This document shows, piece by piece, positions 21,993-34,351 of a DNA stretch of 64,000 bases. Location: NCBI GenBank assembly GCA_022496185.1, contig WTXG01000036.1, positions 182,802 through 246,801 of the forward strand. Reading direction: 5' to 3'. The stretch is from Multifurca ochricompacta (taxonomy: Eukaryota > Basidiomycota > Agaricomycetes > Russulales > Russulaceae). Position 1 is the first letter of the stretch. Each line of letters begins with the position of its first letter. The position numbers and the translations under genes are program-made. The notes under the pieces are model-generated. The model saw only the letters and a program-made list of their open reading frames with translations. It was not told the DNA's origin and made no database searches.

Positions 21993-23510
21993 GTGGCTTC
22001 CAGCCGCAGTCAGACCCTCTTTCATGAAGAACCCATCGAACGAAGAGAAGAGAATAATCTTTCACAACAGATACTTGGCTCTGCCACCTGGAAAGATTTT
22101 GAGTCCGAGTTTGGATACTACATCTATCACGACAGAGGATACCAACCAGTAGAATACGACGACGAAAAGAGAGTTTGGTATCGTATCCAATATTCGGAAA
22201 GCCAACACTCTTGGGTCACTACAGGACCTGCCCCACCCAAATTTGGATTAGGACCGTGGAGAGAAAATCCCCTGGCCATTGTTACAGACTCTGAACCAGA
22301 GGAGTACGTAGAAGAACATAGCAAAGAAGCACTGGTATTAGCGTCGACTACAACCCCAGTTGCACCAGCAGTCATCACGTTCAGAGCCCCTGCTTTGACG
22401 ACTCCCCAGATATCCACACAATCCACCAGCACCATTACCCCATCTAAAACAAAGATGTCCACTATCGCCGCCCAACTCCCAGACCCAGCCCCACCACCCC
22501 CGCTGCCCCCACCAGTCATACTGCCGCCAAACATACCCCCACCATCTGGGTGACTGTCAGGCGTACTGCCTCAGACATTCACCGGCGATTGCTCCCAGAG
22601 CAAGAAGTTCATGTTGGAGTTCACAACATTCAAGAACTTCAACCATGATGTTCCCCAGATCATCAACCCCTTCCAACATGCCAACCTGTTCCTGTCTCTG
22701 ATACGGGGTGATGCAGTAGATGACTGGATGATGGAGCAGCTGGAGTGGCTGAACAAACAGGTCGAAAGTGGTCATCACACCACTAGTGAGATTCTCTGGG
22801 AAACTGTGGCCCAGAGATTCAAAGATGCATTCACAGACAGACAGGCCAAGCAGAAGGCTGCCTGAGAGTTAAAGTCCCTCAAAATGGAAAAAGGGGAATT
22901 AGATGCCTATGTGGCAAAATTCAGAAGCCTGGCTAATAGGGCTGGGTATGACACGGATGAAGAGGCAACGCTGGACCTCTTCTCACAAGGGTTACCCAAC
23001 CCACTGGTCAAAAACATTATCCAGTTCCACCACCCCCAGGACTGGGATGGATGGGTTGATGCTGCTCAACGACAGCAGCAGGACTACCTCGACTTCCAGA
23101 CATGCTTTGGAGTCAATACTAAGAAAGGAAAGACCTGTGAACAGTGGAAGGCCGCCTTTGGGGTCAAGCCCGCTCATGCCCCCCAGAGGGATCCAAACGC
23201 AATGGACACCTCAGCTGATAGAACCAGGGCACGGGCTGCGCTTACTGAAGATGAAAGGCAGACATTAATGAAGGAAGGGAGATGCTTTCGCTGTAGGGCA
23301 TTGGGCCACATGTCAAGGGAGTGCCCAAAGAAAGGGGCACGAGTGGCGGAAGCAACGGTTACACCTGTCCGTAACAACCCACCCACTGTTGACAAGAAGA
23401 CACCAACAAAAGAAGAAAAGGCACAGGAAATATGGGCCAATATGATGAAGGAAAGCAAGGAAGTACAGGCCATTCTGGTAGAAAAGGCATTCGCCAAAAA
23501 GGATTTTTGA
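21993..23510 (+). pseudogene. A2 gag
   Basis: ATG at 21993, just after the PBS. The frame covers an N-terminal Trp/Tyr-rich region (WKDFESEFGYYIYHD), a Pro-rich linker, a capsid-like retrotransposon gag domain (KKFMLEFTTFKNFNHD, LFLSLIRGDAVDDW, LWETVAQRFKDAF) and one CCHC knuckle (CFRCRALGHMSREC) near residue 430. TGA codons at 22551-22553 and 22863-22865 replace Arg of sister copies. The gag stop at 23508-23510 directly follows the shift site. It formed virus-like particles when intact. Confidence 0.85.
23501..23507 (+). promoter_or_regulatory. A2 gag-pol -1 frameshift site G GAT TTT
   Basis: The heptamer GGATTTT lies in gag frame as G GAT TTT directly before the gag stop, and pol continues in the -1 frame. 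The same heptamer and spacing recur in A3 (complement of 35884-35890), A5 (complement of 55668-55674), B1 (27706-27712) and B2 (39017-39023). It resembles the known G GAU UUA class of -1 slippery sites. Confidence 0.6.
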
Positions 23511-25434
23511 CTGGCTCTACCCCGTCGGCCTGGGCACGAGCATTACATGTAACCTCTGTGTATACTAGTCGCTTCAAGTCATTGAAAATACCAGTACATT
23601 TCGAGACTACACAGAGGACGGCCGACCATGACATCCTGATAGATTCAGGAGCCACCAACAACTTTATCAGCCCGCGAATGGCAAGAACCATGGGTTTGGG
23701 GATGCTGGAACTCCCCCAGGAAAAGAACATTTGGAATATAGATGGAACGGCCAATAGAGCTGGAAGGATTACCCACTACATCGACCTTAAAGTCCAAGTG
23801 GGAGAAAAAACAAAAGTAATTCGATTCCTTGTCACTGATCTAGGGAACGAAGACTTGATTCTAGGATATCCATGGTTGGCTGTGTTCGAACCAAAGATCA
23901 ACTGGAGTGACGCCACCATGGATAAGGAATTTTACCCTGTACTCATTATGTCACTAGGGTACGATTATGCCATCCAACATGTGAAGACACAGAAGGCAGA
24001 GGAAGAAGATCCGGGTCGCTGTTATGCCACAAAAGCATCGGAGCTTGCCCAAAAGGCGGTGGAGGGACATATGGAGAAGACCTTTGAGGAGGTAGTACCA
24101 GCAGTCTATCACCGACATTGGAAGGTATTTTCGGAAGAGGAGTCACAATGCTTCCCACCCGCGCGACCTTGGGACCACGCCATTGAGTTTGCACCAGATA
24201 CCCCATCTGCCATCGACTGCAAAATTTACCCACTGTCCCAGAAAGAGCAAGCAGCACTTACGACATTCCTTGAGGAACACCTTGCAAAGGGGTACATCCG
24301 TCCATCAAAGTCACCATACACATCACCTTTCTTCTTCATCAAAAAGAAAGACAGTAAACTCCAACCAGTCCAGGACTACTGACGGATAAATGCCCACACC
24401 ATAAAGAACGCCTATCCTTTGCCCCTCATCTCCAAGCTCATTGATACCATGCGGGATAAGTCCCTCTTTTCCAAAATGGACATCCGGTGGGGATACAACA
24501 ACATCAGGATTAAGGAAGGAGATCAATGTAAAGCAGCGTTTAAAACTAACCAGGGACTCTTCGAGCCGAATGTCATGTTCTTTGGTCTCACCAACTCGCC
24601 CGCTACCTTTCAATCCATGATGAACCACATTTTCTGCAACCTCATTCTCACAGGCGAGGTGGTGGTATACATGGATGATATTCTCATGGCTACAGCAGAC
24701 GATTTGACCCATCACCAAGAGCAGGTTCACCAAGTATTGGACATTTTACATGCACACAATCTATATCTCAAACCAGCCAAATGTTCATTTGAACAACGAA
24801 GTGTAGAATACCTGGGAGTTATCCTGGAAGGAGGATGTGTGCGGATGGACCCAGTAAAAGTGCAAGGAATCCAGGAGTGGCCCATACCCATGTGTGTCAA
24901 GGATGTGCGATCCTTCATCAGGTTTTGCAATTTCTACCAACGATTTGTACAAGGATTCTCGGGAATTGCCCAACCATTGAACGGGCTGTTGAAGAAGGAT
25001 GTACCTTGGCACTGGGGAGACGAGCAACAACAAGCCTTTGAACAAATCCGAGACCTTGTGGGCTCAGAACCAGTCCTCTTACAACCAGATCTGGAGAAAC
25101 CTTTTGAGCTCGAGGTCAATGCATCGCACTTTGCGAATGGGGCAGTACTAAACCAACGGGATGCGACAGGATTGCTTCACCCAGTCGCCTTCTACTCAGA
25201 GACATTTTCACCGGCAGAACGAAATTATGACATTTGGGACAGAGAACTGCTCACCATTGTAAAAGCATATGACAGTGGCGACCGTACCTGGCAGGGACTC
25301 CCCATAAAACCATTATCCACACTGACCACTCCAACCTATTGTATTGGAAGGAACCCCACAAGATCAGTAGATGGGTTGCTCGTGAAGTCCTAGAAATGGA
25401 GGAATATAACTTTGTGTTGAAACACATCACGGGG
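23511..25434 (+). pseudogene. A2 pol: protease, RT, partial RNase H
   Basis: Protease site ILIDSGATNNFISPRM near 23634-23680, then RT with [38 protein letters not shown] and catalytic YMDD near 24670, then RNase H (FELEVNASHFANGAVL, NYDIWDRELL). The first RNase H Asp is Asn here, a likely loss of catalysis. A TGA at 24380-24382 interrupts the conserved PVQDYR motif. The RNase H end changes frame near 25265, and the element stops at 25434 where the B1 LTR begins. Integrase, chromodomain, ORF3 and 3' LTR are absent. Confidence 0.85.
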
Positions 25435-26036
25435 TGTGACAGTTTGTTTTCCTTATTTTCCTTTTCTTGTCGACTGTTTGATAACCGTCTGGGTTGTATC
25501 AGTTAACCTATCTAACTAGGTTAACCAACTGAATACTATAGAGGGCGTAACCCCTCTGTTGTTTTCTGTTTACTGATTACTGTTTACTTATGTACTAAGT
25601 CTAGCCTATCTCCTGTACTTCTATGATGAGGTATGACGTAGCTATGAGGTTGCTGTGACACAGCATGATATCATCCTACTATACTACTTTACTTTACTTC
25701 ATTGGCTAGACCCTTATCTTTGGTAGTGATCCAACTGTATTTAAACCTGCTACATTCTAGAGAACAGACCTTAAGTCTGTTCTCCTGTGCTCAATACAGG
25801 TGTTTACTTGACTCACAAAGAATCCCCTTGAGCCCTCCTAAGTCATGTCTTAGAGGGTCTTTGAACCCCAGTAGCTTGTGGCAGGACTTAGCATCGCTGC
25901 TTGATCCCACACCTCATGCGCGCCCCTCTAACTTGTGTGGGCTTGACTCGTCTTGATTAACAACTCGATCTTGACTTAGTTGCCTTGAACTTGAACGATC
26001 CCTTGACCTTGACACAGCACGCACCTGGCTGTGACA
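25435..26036 (+). mobile_element. B1 5' LTR (family B)
   Basis: It runs 602 bp, TGTGACAG to CTGTGACA. TATTTAAA at 25738-25745 lies 35 bp above AAGTCTGTTCT (25773-25783). That segment is the right half of a near-perfect 10-bp palindrome (GAGAACAGAC / GTCTGTTCTC) around CTTAA. The sequence differs clearly from the B2 LTRs, so B1 belongs to an older or separate lineage. Confidence 0.85.
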
Positions 26037-26049
26037 TTAGAACAGACTT
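26037..26049 (+). promoter_or_regulatory. B1 primer-binding site, self-priming type
   Basis: TT-AGAACAGACTT: the 11 nt at 26039-26049 are the exact reverse complement of AAGTCTGTTCT at 25773-25783 in the B1 LTR. The placement is the same as in family A, two bases after the LTR. Confidence 0.75.
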
Positions 26050-27724
26050 ACAGGCTTCACAGAAACAAAGAAATGCACCAGAGTCACAAGGAGACGACAA
26101 CGTGTCCCTTGCCCCGACTACCAACACCACGACTTCCATCCGATTCCCTTTTGTACTCCCTCCCAGGACCAGTGACAACCTCCCTCAGCATCTGAAACGA
26201 TCTGCACGTTGGCTTGAAGCGCACAAGCAAGACGTCCCCTTCTGTGGTTACTGGGTCCCGTATCGACAGACTAACCTCGCTGTTGACTGGTACTGAGGCA
26301 TTTGGTACCACATACACCCTAATAACTTGAGTCAGATTGAAGCTGTACGCGTCGCACCCAAAGAGACTGGATTGAACTTACCTGAAGAACCTTTCCTCAC
26401 ACCCATTGCGCTCCCCACGTTACCACCAACAGCCTCACTCTTGAGCAACCCAGTGACGTCGATGATGACAGCATTCCCTACCACAGTTAGTACAACCCCG
26501 GGATGACCCCGAAGGCTTTCCTTTGGAGCATCCATCCAAATGACGACCCCTTCCCAATTCATAGGAACAGGACAAATCTTGGCAGGTGGTGGCCCACCAG
26601 GAGGTGGAGGAAGCGGCCCAGGAGGTGGAGGAAGTGGCCCAGGAGGTGGAGGAAGCGGCCCACCAGGGGGTGGAGGAGGCCCACCAGGAGGAGGCCCACC
26701 AGGCCCTGCACCAGGATTAGCACCAAACATCCCAGTGGCAGGGCGGATCGAAGGAGCACCCCCACCTTTCTTCAAGGGTGATCACTCCACAGCAAAACAA
26801 TGGTTTGCTCAGCTTGAGCTGCACTTGTTTTTGAATAAATATGCAGCTACCATTCTGGATGAGCAGAGCCGCATAGCATATGTATTGGCGTTGATGAGAG
26901 GACTGAAAGTCGATCAATGGGTTGAAGAGCAGACCAATTGGCTAGTCGACATCGCTCAAAATAGAATTAGAGTTCAATGGCCATGGGATGTCTTCCGGCA
27001 AACCTTCATTGCCACCTGGTCCGACATAGCAGCTGGACAAAGAGTGCTACAAGCGCTCGAGAAATTACAAATGAAAGATGGCAACATTGATGATTATATC
27101 GCAGAGTTCCGTGATCTCGCCGTTCGGGCCGAGCTGCATCTGGACGATGCCAGTGTTCGACAGTACTTCTATCATGGACTACCCACTGGACTAGCTACCA
27201 CAATCTTGACTCAGGACCAGCCACAAACACTAGAGGAAGCTACTGACTCAGCTAGACGACACCAAGCCAACTGGGTCTTTCTCCGAGGTATTGTCGGCAA
27301 GAAAAAGAACACAGATCTGTCCCCGTGTGGAAACAAGTTCACCTTTTACAGGAAACGCAATCCTAACGCCATGGATGTGGACACTATAAAGAAGGCTGTC
27401 ACTGCTGAAGAAAAAGAACAGTACAAGAAAGAAGGACGTTGCTTTGAATGCGGCCGACGAGGTCACCTAGTTCGTGATTGCCCAAACAAAAAACCTAGGA
27501 CTAGTGGAAACGCGCCAGCTCGGACTGCCACTATCTCGGAGGTGCCACCCACGACCGCAGTGGTACCCACTGCGCCCGTAGGCCCCTCCCCAGCACTCAC
27601 AGCACCCTCCATCTCAGCGATCAGCATCCCCGCATTAGCAGCTGCACTAAAGACTATGACAGATGAACAACGACTGGAGCTACAAAATCAGTTTAAAGGA
27701 GACGAGGATTTTTATATCACTTGA
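26050..27724 (+). pseudogene. B1 gag
   Basis: The first in-frame ATG is at 26540, but the same frame upstream (26050-26539) looks coding: a Trp/Tyr-rich stretch (CGYWVPYRQTNLAVDWY) resembles the N-terminal domain of family A gag, with TGA codons near 26294 and 26504. From 26540 come a Gly/Pro-rich linker, the gag capsid-like domain (KQWFAQLELHLFLNKYAATI, WPWDVFRQTF, DYIAEFRDLA) and a CCHC knuckle (CFECGRRGHLVRDC). The stop TGA is at 27722-27724. A family A LTR cuts the element at 27727, so pol is lost. The initiation codon is unclear. Confidence 0.8.
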
Positions 27725-27726
27725 AT

Positions 27727-28307
27727 TGTTACGTCCGGTGTGGGACGTTCCGCACGACTTGTGCGACAGCATGGGTCAGGGTTTCAGATAAGAGGTCAAT
27801 AAGGCCTCTTGGAGTGTACAGATGATGAGTCAAAGTCGAAGGGGCTGTTCCCTAAGACGATGTTGAGTGGAAAGTGCCGAAAGCACTGAGACAGATGAGT
27901 CAAGAGTTACGAAGGGAAGTCCAGAAGACAAACACTGATGTATTCAATAAGTCAAGTCTGAGGTTTACAGCATAGCTAAGACAGACTTATATACGTAAGT
28001 AGATGGGCGTCTATAGATAAGGATATCGGAGTCATGTGGGCCCAAAGATATGAAAGCGGACGGCGTAAAGCCTGGCTTCTGATAGGGAATTAAGTAAATG
28101 TCCGGTCGTAAAGATAAGGAGATAAGAAAGGGCAATCATAGACAAATAGTAAATATACAAGTCCAAACAATGGTCACGGGGATGGAAGCAGTGCATGCGA
28201 GGGGTCCCAGGAGGGGGACGTAATGAGGAAATGAAGGGTTGGTGGACGAGTGGGGTCCCGGTTGGGGAGAGTGAAGAAAATAGGGCTGCTGGGCCCTGTT
28301 CATAACA
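27727..28307 (-). mobile_element. A3 3' LTR (family A)
   Basis: It runs 581 bp, tgttacgtccggtgtggg to ttcataaca. It is followed by the PPT complement and the ORF3 stop. Its transcript-start segment carries a C-to-T change (AGACTTGACTT) relative to the A3 5' LTR and PBS, so this LTR has drifted by at least that base. Confidence 0.9.
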
Positions 28308-28338
28308 TCACCCTCCCTTCAGGTTTGAGCTGACCCAG

Positions 28339-29532
28339 CTAGAAACGCGCACCATCATCATCTTGTACCAAATCCACATAATCATCCGCCAGATTTCGAT
28401 CCTCCACAGTGTAAGTCTCGTCTGCCGCGCACTGGTGTGTGCGTAGGAAACCGTATGGGCCGCGTCGTCCACACTGGTGACACAGGTCGTACACTGGACA
28501 GTCGAGTTCACAATGTCCCGCGTTATGTCGCAAACACTTCCCACACCATCCCGAAGGGTTGACAATGGTGGGGGCGACTCCCAAACGCCGGAAGATGCAG
28601 AACCTGCTCCAATGGAGGTTGCTGCGGCAGTGACGGCACCATTTGCGATTGAGGGGGCAGTTCCAGCTAATGTGGTACTTGCTATCACATCGCCAGCATG
28701 TCTCGCCTCGGGGGTTCTCATGCATCCGTGGCATCTCAAATCGGTTAGGCAGCAGTTGTGGTGCCGCTCCTAGCGATCGCGGGGGAAGGGGTCGGGCATA
28801 CGTGTCGGCGTACCTCTCTGCAATGGTCTGGTATGCGTCCCCTATTTCCAACCTCTTTCGAATCTCCGTCAATTCCTGCTCGACTTGGAACATGCCTCTC
28901 GTAAGCCTTGTCATCTGCTTCGCATACTCCTTGTACTGGGTGTTGAGTGTGGTGCGGAGTGTGAGGGTCTTCCGCAGTCTCATTACTTCAGCTTTGAGAC
29001 GCGGAAGTCGCATGTCGTTCAACACCTCATCGATCGCAAAGGCTCGGGGGTCATCGGCCGCGAGATGCCCCAGTTGTTCGTCACTCATCGTGTGATGCAG
29101 GCGTCCTGTGTATCGTTCTTCCAGATAAACCGGGGCTCCATAAACGGGCCCGTCCTTCTTCATACAGCCTGCAACATCCATTCCTCCATTGGTGTAGAAT
29201 ATGTACTTAGCTATTTCCTTTGTTCCATCAGCCATTGTGATCTCTAGTGGAAAGTACATGGAGGAGTTTGGATTGTTGGCGAAGAATGGAAACTCGGGCA
29301 CGTCATCATCTTGTTCCATGTCGAGGAGGTCGTTTGGGTGGGGTTCTTCGGAGTGGGTGAAGTCATCGTTCAGATTGGGTGACTGGTTCTTGACGCGTTC
29401 TTCGGCAGCGTCGTAGTCGATGGGAGAGGAAGGACGAGTAGAGGGATGAGCAGAGGGAAAGGCTTCCACGACCACAGTAGTGGCAGCGAAGGCGTCGATG
29501 GCAGCAGAGGCAGCGATGGAAGAAGAAGACAT
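28339..29532 (-). CDS. A3 ORF3, intact zinc-knuckle accessory protein (397 aa)
   Basis: Open from ATG (29530-29532) to stop. Residues 1-90 are Ala/Ser/Pro-rich then acidic (DFTHSEEPHPNDLLDMEQDD). Residues ~95-190 form the conserved core (MYFPLEITMADG, KYIFYTNGGMDVAGCMKKDG, GAPVYLEERYTGRLHHTMSD). A charged helix ends GDAYQTIAERYADTYA. The C-terminal third has CWRCDSKYHISWNC, CRHCRSNLHWSRFC, a CX2CX6HX4C and a CX2C-X11-HXC cluster, then the tail DDYVDLVQDDD. There is no signal peptide or membrane segment, so it is not an envelope gene. It begins about 70 bp after the pol stop. The zinc clusters suggest nucleic-acid binding; the role is unknown. Confidence 0.85.
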   Translation of the reverse strand: MSSSSIAASAAIDAFAATTVVVEAFPSAHPSTRPSSPIDYDAAEERVKNQSPNLNDDFTHSEEPHPNDLLDMEQDDDVPEFPFFANNPNSSMYFPLEITMADGTKEIAKYIFYTNGGMDVAGCMKKDGPVYGAPVYLEERYTGRLHHTMSDEQLGHLAADDPRAFAIDEVLNDMRLPRLKAEVMRLRKTLTLRTTLNTQYKEYAKQMTRLTRGMFQVEQELTEIRKRLEIGDAYQTIAERYADTYARPLPPRSLGAAPQLLPNRFEMPRMHENPRGETCWRCDSKYHISWNCPLNRKWCRHCRSNLHWSRFCIFRRLGVAPTIVNPSGWCGKCLRHNAGHCELDCPVYDLCHQCGRRGPYGFLRTHQCAADETYTVEDRNLADDYVDLVQDDDGARF

Positions 29533-29603
29533 ATTGATGTGTGGTTAGGACGTTGCTGGTGAGGCTCTGTTCTGGGGGAAGGAAACCGGGGGTCGCTCTC
29601 CTT

Positions 29604-30345
29604 TTAACTGTTTTTGGGCGCCTGAGGATGTCGTAAGTGGAAGTCTGTGATCAAGTCCGGGGCAAAGATATTCCCGGCTGGTTCCCACGAATTGTCAGAG
29701 TCTGGGAATCCCTTCCACTTGATCAGGTAATGTAATTTGCGCCCGCGGCCTCGATAAGTGGAGTTCATAATCCGCTCCACCTCCCACTCCGCTTCTCCAT
29801 CAACTAGGTCCGGTGGAGGTCTCGGGAAGTTTTCCCCATGAATGGATGTTTCCTTGTAGGGTGTTAGAAGCTTCGCATGGAAGACTGGATGAATCTTCCA
29901 TGCAGGGGGAAGCTCAAGTTCGTATGACACATCTGATAATTTCCTTGTGATTCGGAAGGGCCTGTGATGTCGGGGTGCCAACTTAGCCGTGGGGTGTGAT
30001 GTATGGATGTGCTTCCCTTCCAGCCAAACCTGTTCGTTGACTCGATAAGGTGTGAATTTTGAGGGTTTATCCGATAAGGCCTGCTGCGCTTTCAACAGGT
30101 TCTCATTGGCAGATTTCCAGATCTCATCCCATTGGCTGAGGCGTTGTGCGGTCATGGGGACATTTGTCGGCTTATCAGCCCATGTGGTGCGTGGTACCCA
30201 GCCCATGATAAGGGAAAATGGGGGGGTTCTTGTCATGCCATTAGGCCAGGAGTTATGTGCAAACTCTGCTGTTGCCAGCCAGTCTGCCCAGTCGTCCAGT
30301 CGTCCGTTGCACCAGAATCAGAGGTATTGCTCTAGCCATTGATTG
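29604..30345 (-). pseudogene. A3 pol: integrase C-terminus and chromodomain
   Basis: In coding order: TTPFSLIMG-like integrase tail (RTPPFSLIMGWVPRTTWADK), a GPF/Y-type region (HRPFRITRKLSDVSYELELP), then the chromodomain (EWEVERIMNSTYRGRGRKLH, IKWKGFPDSDNSWEPAGNIF). It ends APKNS-stop at 29604. A TGA near 30318 (YL*FW) breaks the frame; the solo LTR at 30346 interrupts the gene. Chromodomains of this type target integration to histone marks. Confidence 0.85.
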
Positions 30346-30915
30346 TGTTACAAACCCCGTCTTTGCCCGTATTCTTTTTCTTACCCAACGACGATCCCTC
30401 TCTACCGCCCACACTTCACTATCAGATTACGTCTCCATCGTGGGATCCGTCACATGCTCTTCGTCCATCCCCGTGACCCTCTTGTTTGTGCATGTTTACC
30501 TACTGTTATCTTCGTTATCACTTATCTTCTTATCATACGACCGGACACTTACTTAATACCCTATCAGAAGCCAGGCTTTACGCCCTCCGCTTTCAGATAT
30601 TCGGGCCCACCTGACTCCGGGTTCTTATCTCATAGACGCCCACTCGATTACGTATATAAGTCCGCTGTAGCTACCCTGTAGACCTCAGACTCGACTTATT
30701 GAATACATCGGTGTTTGTCTTCTGGACTTCCCCTTGAAACTCTTGACTCGATCATCTCAGTGCTTTTGGCACTTTCCGCTCAACATCGTCAACGGGGGAC
30801 AGCCCCTTTGACTTTGACTCACCCACTTAAACTCCAAAGGGCCTTATTGGTCCTTTACCCGAACCTACGAAGCTGTCGCACAAGTCGTGCAGAACGTCTC
30901 ACACCGGACGTAACA
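30346..30915 (+). mobile_element. family A solo LTR, TSD GATTG
   Basis: It runs 570 bp, TGTTACAAACC to CCGGACGTAACA, flanked by GATTG at 30341-30345 and 30916-30920. It is nearly identical to the solo LTR at 52973-53542, so both came from the same recently active subfamily. It lies in the A3 integrase, opposite in orientation to A3. Confidence 0.9.
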
Positions 30916-33392
30916 GATTGGTACATTCCGACTGTCCATCTGTCTGGGGGTGGTAGGCCATTGAGATGTTTTGCTGTATGTCCAGAATCTTGCATAATGC
31001 TCTGGCGAACATCGAAGTAAAGCGTGGGTCTCGGTCAGAGATAATCTTTTCTGGGAGACCATAGTGTCGATAAATGTGGTCAAGATAGAGCTTGGCTACT
31101 CCCTCCGCTGTGATGGACTCCTTGCATGGTATGAAGAGCGCCGCCTTGGAGTAGTCGTGGTCAGTGATGGTCAGAATGGAGTCGAAGCCTCTGGAGTTGG
31201 GTAGTTTAATGATGAAATCCATGGCAATCGTTTGGAATGGCAAGGACATGGTAGGAGTGATGGGAAGCATTGCCGGAGGGTGTGGGTGTGTATTCACTTT
31301 ATTCGCTTGGCAGTCCGCGCACCCCTTCACATAGTCTTCAACGTCTTTTTTCATGTTGGGCCACCAGTAATCGCGTTTGGTGAGGGCATAAGTGTTGGCA
31401 ATGCCTGGGTGACCAGCAGAAGGGAGGTCGTGGTGAAAATGGATCACCCCCCTCTTAATGTTGTCGCCACCGGTGACAACGAGTCGATCTCCATCCTTCC
31501 ACCAAAGACCATTGATTTCTTTTAGGTTGTGGGCATCAGCCCATGTGCAGCATAGGTCTGGGTTCATATTTTGTGAGACTTGTGCCCACAGGTCCATGTC
31601 ATGGAGGCTGACTACGGCTGTGTTCGCGAACACCTCTTCAGGGAGGACAGTCACGTGGTCATTGTCGTCCTCTCCTGTATGCATATCTGGCCTTCGTGAT
31701 AGTGCATCCACCCGCGCGTTCTGACTTCCTGCAATGTGTTTCAAGGTGAAGTCATATTCTTCAAGCTCCAGGACCTCTCGTGCTACACGCTGGCTGATCT
31801 TGTGGGGTTCTTTCCAATACAGTAGGTTAGAATGATCAGTGTAGATGACGGTTTTATGGGGATTCCCGGCAAGGTATGGTCGCCAATGTCGTAGTGCCTT
31901 GACTATGGCTAAGAGCTCCCTGTCCCAAATATCGTAATTTCGTTCCGCCGATGAAAAGGTTTCCGAATAGTATGCCACTGGATGTAGTACTTGCGAGTCG
32001 TCCCTTTGGTACAATACTGCTCCGTTCGCAAAATGGGAGGCGTCCACTTCCAGCTCAAAGGGGCGGCTCAGATCAGGTTGAATGAGTACTGGTTCTGAGC
32101 CAACCAGGTCTCGAATCCGTTCAAATGCTTGTTGTTGTGCGGTATCCCAATGCCATGGTACGTCCTTCTTTAGGAGGTCATTTAGGGGTCGTGCTATGCC
32201 TGAGAATCCTTTAACGAAACGCCGGTAGAAGTTACAGAACCCAATAAAGGAGCGGACGTCCTTGACACAAGTTGGCGTTGGCCATTCCCAAATTCCCTGT
32301 ACCTTGACCGGATCCATTCGTACTTGCCCTCCCTCTAGAATCACTCCCAAGTACTCAACACTCCTTTGTTCGAAGGAGCATTTTGCGGGTTTGAGGTACA
32401 AGTCATGTTTATGCAGTATGTCTAGCACCTGATGTACTCATTCTCGGTGGTGGTTCAAATCATTGGTAGTGGCAACCAAGATGTCGTCCATATAAACTAC
32501 CACTTGGCCAGTGAGGATGAGGTCTCGAAAAATGTGATTCATCATGGACTGGAATGTTGCTGGTGAATTTGTGAGCCCGAAGAACATAACATTCGGTTCG
32601 AACAGTCCTTGATTTGTTTTGAATGCCGCTTTGCACTGGTCACCTTCCCTGATTCGAACGTTATTGTAACCCCATCGTATATCCATTTTTGAAAAGAGGG
32701 ATTTATCCCGCATGGTGTCGATGAGTTCAGATATAAGAGGCAGGGGATAGGTGTTCTTTACAGTATACATGTTGATTTTCCGGTAGTCCTGGACTGGTCG
32801 CAGCTTGCTGTCCTTCTTTTTGATGAAGAAGAAGGGTGAGGCATACTGCGATTTGGACGGGCGAATGTATCCCTTGGCTAAGTGCTCCTCAAGGAATTCG
32901 GTAAGTGCCACTTGTTCGGTTTGGGACAAGGGATAGACTTTACAGTCTATCGCAGCTGGCGTGTCGGGGAGGAAGTCGATGGCATGGTCCCATGGTTGCT
33001 CTGGAGGGAAGTGGTGTGATTCCTCCTCGGAGAATACCTTCCAATGCCAATGATAGACGCTTGGCACTACTTCATGATAAGTTTTTTCGGCTTGTCCCTG
33101 CACAGCCTTCTGGGCCAGTTCTGATGCTTTGGTGGCATAACATTGACCAGGGTCTTCTCTCTCTTCGGTTCATGTGGTTCTAATTACTGGATGTCTGATC
33201 GCGTAATCAAAGCCCAGCGACGTGATAATGGTTGGGTACAAGTCTCTATCCATGGTCGCATCAGCCCAATTGATTTTTGGTTCAAAGGCGGCGAGCCACG
33301 GGTATCCCAAGATGAGGTCTTCATCGCCTAGATCCGTAATCAAGAAGCGAATAGTCTTCGTTGCTTCCCCAACCTGGACTTTCAGGTCTGTA
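30916..33392 (-). pseudogene. A3 pol: protease C-terminus, RT, RNase H, integrase
   Basis: In coding order: protease end (FLITDLGDEDLILGYPWLAA), RT ([42 protein letters not shown]), RNase H (FELEVDASHFANGAVLYQRD, RNYDIWDRELLAIVKAL), integrase zinc domain (HFHHDLPSAGHPG ... CADCQANK) and core Asp residues (IAMDFIIKLP, ISDRDPRFTS) with HPQTDGQSE. Stops: TGA at 32438-32440 in the HHRE*VHQVL motif and TGA near 33167. The domain order matches Tf2-like chromoviruses. Bounded by the Tc1 fold-back and a solo LTR. Confidence 0.88.
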
Positions 33393-33753
33393 CAGTGCCT
33401 CACAAAACTGAGTCAATGTTTTGCACTTTTGCACTGTTTGTTGAATATCACATCAGCCAAAACAAATATAAACAAAGTCTTGGTAGACCATAAAGGTACA
33501 AGATAAGGGTTATGTAATGCAACAATAATTATGTAATTCTGATCAAAACCTGTGGAGCTACACCCATTTCAAATTGGGGACTCATTGACTCAGTTTTGTG
33601 AGTGGGTATCAGAAATATCAGAATCTGATGCTCCACCAAATGTACAGCAACCAATCCTTAATATATGGTTACCATAGTTATCTTAATATTGATGGGACCT
33701 GGAATAGAGCTATTTAACCATGGTTTACATTCCCAGAATATTATAATTTCCCA

Positions 33754-34225
33754 ATGCACCCCACCTCCTCTGCTCAGAAAGAAAACATGCTCTCTCTGGC
33801 CTCTGAAGGTCATTCCACTCACACTATTGCCTCCAGACTCAGCCTCAGCCAGTCCACAGTCTCTAGGACACTCAGGACCCTCCTTCCCAACCATCAGTCA
33901 CCTCATTTTAGTCATCCTTCCAAGCTCTCTGCTACCTCTGAACATGCTATCATGATACAAATCACCACAGGAAAGGTTGGCAATGCTGTCCAGGCCACAA
34001 AGCACATCAATTCCATCATCCCCAACCATGTCTCTTCACAAACTGTGCACTAGGTTCTTAAACAACATTCATTCAAGGCTGTAACAAAGAAGAAAAGGCC
34101 ACTACTCTCTGCAGTACATTGCAAGAAGCACTTAGCCTTTGCTTTGAAGTACCAAAACTAGACTATGAAGGACTGGAAGAGGGTGATTTGGTCAGATGAG
34201 ACCAAAATCAACAGGTTTGGGTCAG
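33754..34225 (+). pseudogene. Tc1 transposase fragment, left arm and spacer
   Basis: ATG at 33754, HTH segment ENMLSLASEGHSTHTIASRL and onward, TAG at 34051-34053, then the same frame continues (KKKRPLLSAVHCKKHLAFAL) through another TAG into the spacer, where WKRVIWSDETKINRFGSD carries the first catalytic Asp of the DDE domain. Everything after this motif is missing. No intact transposase exists here, so movement would need one in trans. Confidence 0.8.
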
Positions 34226-34351
34226 ATGCCAGTCCTCCACAGTCCAGTTTTGGTACTTCAAAGCAAAGGCTAAGTGCTTCTTGCAATGTACTGCAGAGAG
34301 TAGTGGCCTTTTCTTCTTTGTTACAGCCTTGAATGAATGTTGTTTAAGAAC

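Noticed and set aside
22127..22534. Antisense frame rich in Gly opposite A2 gag
   Set aside because: It is the complement of the Pro-rich gag linker and has no independent support.
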